29,278 nucleotides of DNA from CAADGY01 sp900696665. GTDB taxonomy: Bacteria > Acidobacteriota > Terriglobia > Bryobacterales > Bryobacteraceae. Of this stretch, positions 26,175-29,278 are shown piece after piece (position 1 is the stretch's first letter; each line of letters begins with the position of its first letter). Where the stretch lies: positions 1-29,278 of the forward strand of contig JAPSFM010000062.1 of the NCBI GenBank assembly GCA_035063885.1, in the 5' to 3' direction. Both the position numbers and the translations under genes were made by a program. Below the pieces are notes generated by a model. The model searched no databases, was not told where the DNA came from, and saw nothing but the letters and a program-made list of their open reading frames with translations.

Positions 26175-26182
26175 CGTAAGTT

Positions 26183-27607
26183 ATGCCAGCTTATCTCAGT
26201 CCCCGCAAGACATACGGCGGGCGGGTCGGCGTCTTCGGCATCGGGCTTGCGGCGTACTGGACGCAATTTCCTGGATTGAAGAATCGCCTGGAGGGCTACC
26301 AACAGGAGGTGGAGGCCAAGGTTGCGGCCATGGGGGTGGAAGTCGTTTCCGCCGGCCTGGTTGATACTGCCGAAGCCGCGGCATCCGCCGCCCGCCGTTT
26401 CGGCGCAGGGGATCTCGATCTACTCATCTGCCACGTGGGCACGTATGCGACTTCCGCGCAGGTTCTCCCAGTGGTGCAGCGATCGAAATTGCCACTGCTG
26501 GTGCTCAATCTGCAACCGGTGGATGCCCTGAATTACCAGCAGGCGGACACCGGAGAGTGGCTGGCTAACTGCTCCGCTTGTTGCGTTCCGGAGATCTCGA
26601 ATGCTTTCGTCCGGGCACGCGTACCGTTTCACGTGGTGACCGGGACGCTCCACAACGATCCGGTGGCGTGGAGCGAGATCGAGGAGTGGTGCCAGGCTGC
26701 GCGCGTGGCGCAAGCTCTGCGCACGGCGCGCATCGGCTTCCTCGGCCACACCTACCCGGGGATGCTCGATCTGTATTCCGATTGCACGATGGTGACGGCG
26801 CAGACCGGCGCGCACGTGGAAGTCCTCGAAATGTGCGATCTGGAGCAGTGTGTGAGCTCGGCGGGCGAAGCCGAAGTTGCGGCCAAACTCGCGGCAGCAC
26901 GGGAAATTTTCTGCCTGGAGGCGGTGGTGGATGGTGAACTCGAGTGGGCCGCACGGGTCGCCGCCGGTCTGGATCGCTTGGTGGACAAGTTCGATCTTGA
27001 CGGACTGACTTATTATTACCGGGGACTCGGCGACAACCTGTACGAGCGGCTGGCCGCCGGAGTGATTCTCGGCAACTCTCTGTTGACCGCGCGGGGCGTC
27101 CCAACGAGCGGAGAAGGTGACCTGAAGACCTGCCTGGCCATGATGATTCTGGATCGGCTTGGCGCAGGTGGCTCGTTTACCGAGTTCTACGCCATGGACT
27201 TTCGCGAGGGCTTTCTTCTGATGGGCCACGACGGGCCGGCGCACCTCGCCATCAGTGGGTGCAAGCCGGTGCTACGCGGCCTGGGGTTGTACCACGGCAA
27301 GCGCGGCAATGGAGTCAGTGTCGAGTTCCACGTAAAGAACGGCCCAGTTACCATCCTCGCCATGACGCAGACCGCGGAAGGTTCGCTCAAGATGTTAACG
27401 GCCGAAGGGACTTCAGAGCCGGGTCCCGTTTTGAAGATAGGGAATACCAACTCGCGTCTGCGCTTCCCGCTCGGTCCGCGGGAATTCGTCAACCGGTGGT
27501 GTGCCGAGGGTCCAACGCACCACTGCGCATTGGGCGTCGGACACGTACAGCGCGCTGTTGGCAAGTTGGGTGAACTCATGGGCATTAAGGCGGTCGCCGT
27601 GTGTTGA
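26183..27607 (+). CDS. L-arabinose/L-fucose isomerase-family sugar isomerase (AraA-like)
   Basis: The 474-residue cytoplasmic protein has an L-arabinose isomerase-type layout: an N-terminal Rossmann-like domain (GVFGIGLAAYWTQFPGLKNRL; DLDLLICHVGTYATS; LPLLVLNLQP), a central domain (IGFLGHTYPGMLDLYSD) and a C-terminal barrel. Four metal or catalytic positions match the AraA pattern in kind and spacing: E311 (TSGEGD), E334 (FTEFYAMDF), H349 (MGHDG) and H446/H447 (PTHHC). The active site therefore looks intact, with manganese as the usual metal. Overall it belongs to the divergent isomerase-like branch, so the aldose could be L-arabinose, L-fucose, L-rhamnose or another deoxysugar; the GH106 neighbours point to rhamnose-like substrates by inference. 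The start is supported by domain position and the upstream promoter, not a ribosome site. It lies 192 bp upstream of the esterase. Confidence 0.8.
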   Translation: MPAYLSPRKTYGGRVGVFGIGLAAYWTQFPGLKNRLEGYQQEVEAKVAAMGVEVVSAGLVDTAEAAASAARRFGAGDLDLLICHVGTYATSAQVLPVVQRSKLPLLVLNLQPVDALNYQQADTGEWLANCSACCVPEISNAFVRARVPFHVVTGTLHNDPVAWSEIEEWCQAARVAQALRTARIGFLGHTYPGMLDLYSDCTMVTAQTGAHVEVLEMCDLEQCVSSAGEAEVAAKLAAAREIFCLEAVVDGELEWAARVAAGLDRLVDKFDLDGLTYYYRGLGDNLYERLAAGVILGNSLLTARGVPTSGEGDLKTCLAMMILDRLGAGGSFTEFYAMDFREGFLLMGHDGPAHLAISGCKPVLRGLGLYHGKRGNGVSVEFHVKNGPVTILAMTQTAEGSLKMLTAEGTSEPGPVLKIGNTNSRLRFPLGPREFVNRWCAEGPTHHCALGVGHVQRAVGKLGELMGIKAVAVC

Positions 27608-27651
27608 AGACTTGGAAACTGGGACAAGCTGAGCTTTGCCAATGGATCACC

Positions 27652-27678
27652 GGTGACGTTTTGAGAGCCGTTTACAAT
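27652..27678 (+). promoter_or_regulatory. Weak candidate promoter before the esterase gene
   Basis: TACAAT (27673-27678) is a good -10-like hexamer, and GTGACG (27652-27657) a poor -35 with a short 15-bp spacer. It lies in the 192-bp gap before the esterase, leaving a leader of about 110 nt. The rest of the gap shows no gene. Confidence 0.25.
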
Positions 27679-27799
27679 AGCAACGAAGCAGCCATTCCAG
27701 GTGCGGTCCCAGCCGGTGCGATATGCGGATTTCAATAAAGCTGCTCTTTTGAAGGCCGCATGCCCGGACCCATGAGAACTTAGTCTGGAGGATTCCAAG

Positions 27800-28978
27800 A
27801 TGTTTTCAGTTTTGCGTTCTCTATCCCGCCGCCGCTGGCTTACCGGGGCGCACAGTTTTCTGGCGGGAGGCGCGGTTGCTCAGGCACAATCCGGAAGTCC
27901 GGCGACGAGACCGCACTGCTATTCCGCGTACGATCGCGAATGGACCTGGCCGGTTCCGCTCGACGCGGAACGGAGACGGGAGCTCCCTGCGTACTCTACC
28001 CGGCAGTATTTTCTTGACCAGGCCGCTTCGGTTCGTCCGGCTCTTCGTTTTCAGCCCGGCCGCCATGATATTGGCGGGTGGCAGCGGGAGTTGCGCGCTG
28101 AACTGTCGAAACGGCTCGCGCTGGATATGCAGACGAAATCGCCTCTGAGCGCCCGCGTCCTTTCGGTCGAGAAGTTCCCCGGCTGTCGTGTGGAGAAGAT
28201 TGTGTATCAGAGCGAGCCTGGCGTATCGGTGCCGTCGCTTCTATACCTGCCGGATAAACTGCGCGCTCCCGAGCGGACGCTCATCCATTGTCATGGTCAC
28301 GGTTCGGGCCCGGATCATCCTCTTTACAGTTACAAATTGGAGTTCGTGAAGCGCGGCTATGTCGTCTTCGCACCGGAAGTGCGCGACTTCGGCCAGCGGG
28401 CGTTCGGAAAGCCGGGCGGGATGGCCTGCGACCGCACCTACAAACTGGCGGCGCTGCTGGGCAAGAACATCGCCGGGCTGCGGCTCTGGGATTTTCTGCG
28501 GGCTATCGACTACCTGGAAACGCGGCCGGAGGTCGACCGCCGCCGCATCGCCTGTGGCGGACTCTCGCTCGGCGGTGAGCTTGCCATGCTGCTGGCGGCC
28601 CTCGACGAGCGAATCCGTGCTTCCTTCATAAGCGGCTTCCTGTCAACCTACGACGCCCTGATGTTCCAGAAGAACAACTGCATCTGCTATACGATTCCCG
28701 GAATCATGGCGCTTTGCCGCATGTCCGATATCGCCGGATTGATCGCGCCTCGTCCGGTGGTGATTCAAACCGGAACGCGCGACAATCCGGTGCCTACCGC
28801 CGGTGCGCAGCAGGCGTTCCGCGAGTTGCAGGAGATCTACCGCGCCGCCAGGGCGGCGGACAACGCGGTCATTGACATCTTCGAGGGCGTACACGAGTTT
28901 CATGGAGACGTTACGTTCGCCGAGTTCGACCGCTGGCTGAAACCGGCATCTCCCAAAAAACAAGATTCGAACGGATGA
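27800..28978 (+). CDS. Exported alpha/beta-hydrolase, acetyl-xylan-esterase/dienelactone-hydrolase type
   Basis: The 392-residue protein begins with twin-arginine-like SRRRWLTGAHSFLAGGAVAQA, indicating export. The alpha/beta-hydrolase core includes the oxyanion-side motif LIHCHGHGSG, the nucleophile elbow GGLSLGG (S256), an acid D328 (QTGTRDNPVP) and a histidine H365 or H368 (FEGVHEFHG), a complete catalytic triad. Such proteins (Abhydrolase_7/acetyl xylan esterase-like) remove acyl groups from sugars or lignin-linked glycans; the substrate here is unknown. GGAGG (27787-27791) sits 8 nt before ATG 27800 and fixes the start. Its neighbours (isomerase, sulfatase, rhamnosidases) suggest deacetylation of the same polysaccharide. 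The stop overlaps the next reading frame in an ATGA (28975-28978). Confidence 0.82.
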   Translation: MFSVLRSLSRRRWLTGAHSFLAGGAVAQAQSGSPATRPHCYSAYDREWTWPVPLDAERRRELPAYSTRQYFLDQAASVRPALRFQPGRHDIGGWQRELRAELSKRLALDMQTKSPLSARVLSVEKFPGCRVEKIVYQSEPGVSVPSLLYLPDKLRAPERTLIHCHGHGSGPDHPLYSYKLEFVKRGYVVFAPEVRDFGQRAFGKPGGMACDRTYKLAALLGKNIAGLRLWDFLRAIDYLETRPEVDRRRIACGGLSLGGELAMLLAALDERIRASFISGFLSTYDALMFQKNNCICYTIPGIMALCRMSDIAGLIAPRPVVIQTGTRDNPVPTAGAQQAFRELQEIYRAARAADNAVIDIFEGVHEFHGDVTFAEFDRWLKPASPKKQDSNG

Positions 28979-29160
28979 GACCAGCCGGAGATCAGAAGAT
29001 CAATCGCCGCTGGTTTCAAGCAATACCGAAATCCTTCTTCGGCACGATTGAACCGAGGCGGGGCATTCCGCGGAATAACGCGCTATTCACCGGCGCCCTG
29101 GCTCTCGCCGGCGCGTTCACGATGAGTTATCAATTCGGCGCCGAAAGGCTGAATTTTGAG
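28975..29160 (+). pseudogene. Amino-acid permease (APC family) remnant
   Basis: The frame starting at 28975 reads RRWFQAIPKSFFGTIEPRRG then IPRNNALFTGALALAGAFTM and SYQFGAERLNF, which resembles the cytoplasmic-loop-plus-helix segment of APC transporters (FGxxxPxxxxPRNN..FTGALALAGAF...GAELLNFGA). Only about 50 residues are recognisable. After LNF (about 29158) similarity stops and the frame runs to a TAA at 29245-29247 through unrelated sequence. It lacks the other helices, so it is dead. The start codon is accidental: it only overlaps the esterase stop. The match is from memory of the family pattern. Confidence 0.5.
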
Positions 29161-29278
29161 CCTGCCTGGTGGTGGTGCGAGGGTACTGACCCGGACGGTG
29201 AAGAAGATCGAAACACGAGCGGGCCGGATGAAGCGCAAGGTGCGTAACCGCATGCGGAGTATCAGCAAGCGGGTGGTT
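29153..29278 (+). mobile_element. Probable transposase fragment at the right window edge
   Basis: A second frame open from 29153 to the window end encodes ARVLTRTVKKIETRAGRMKR then KVRNRMRSISKRVV, a strongly basic helical segment that resembles the middle of transposases (ISNCY/IS5-type) where a similar basic helix precedes RxLxEAY-like repeats. It begins where the permease similarity ends, as expected for an IS insertion or a recombined fragment. The N-terminal part of any such transposase is absent here, so this is a partial or rearranged element. Confidence 0.4.

Larger units (their letters stand above)
25741..26182. other. Intergenic region (442 bp) between receptor remnant and isomerase gene
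   Basis: I see no credible gene in this stretch. It holds the three 19-bp dyads and a candidate promoter for the isomerase gene. Open frames on the minus strand, including one from 26011, lack ribosome sites and family signals. The region probably was the promoter of the receptor/sulfatase unit on one side and of the isomerase on the other. Confidence 0.6.

Noticed and set aside
1..29278. tRNA, rRNA, CRISPR or prophage features
   Set aside because: I saw no cloverleaf-type tRNA ends, rRNA motifs, regularly spaced repeats or phage structural genes; reading by eye cannot fully exclude a small RNA.

Overview
The window looks like chromosomal DNA from an acidobacterium of the Solibacter/Bryobacter group. 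The best evidence is two large secreted proteins that end in the 'Solibacter uncharacterized C-terminal domain' type (TIGR03437-like). An Oar-type TonB-dependent receptor with an N-terminal carboxypeptidase-regulatory domain, futalosine-route menaquinone genes and a GH106/sulfatase degradation repertoire fit the same group. This is recognition from the sequence alone; no search was run.

Layout. (i) 1-860 is a damaged edge: the 5' end of an insertion-sequence transposase running out of the window, the element's terminal repeats, then a frameshifted remnant of a flavin disulfide oxidoreductase. (ii) 890-13504 is mostly housekeeping. glnS faces a minus-strand cluster mqnA-mqnC-gltX. Then come a secreted NHL-repeat protein and a secreted HEXXH-containing protein, tail to tail, and ispG upstream of the latter. 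(iii) 13620-13923 is a small gene graveyard and promoter region. (iv) 13924-22932 is a plus-strand run: TonB-dependent receptor, GH106-like alpha-L-rhamnosidase, a 71-codon GH106 remnant, and a second GH106-like rhamnosidase, with overlapping ends. (v) 23100-28978 continues the theme with a sulfatase, a collapsed TonB-receptor remnant, an intergenic region with three copies of a 19-bp dyad, an L-arabinose/L-fucose isomerase-like protein and a secreted alpha/beta-hydrolase esterase. (vi) The right edge holds an amino-acid permease remnant running into a probable transposase fragment.

Working together, regions iv and v look like a SusD-less glycan utilisation locus. Outer-membrane uptake (TonB receptor), removal of L-rhamnose (two GH106), sulfate (sulfatase) and acyl groups (esterase), and ketose conversion of the released sugar (isomerase) would suit a rhamnose-rich, sulfated and/or acylated polysaccharide. 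No regulator lies in the window, but the repeated dyad near the isomerase promoter is a candidate operator.

No tRNA, rRNA or CRISPR array was seen. Both ends lie in transposase-like sequence, as expected for a contig broken at repeats. The strongest leads for new biology are the glycan locus with its repeated dyad, a possible microhomology deletion that created the second GH106 gene's start, and three genes whose -10-like boxes place the transcription start at the start codon.
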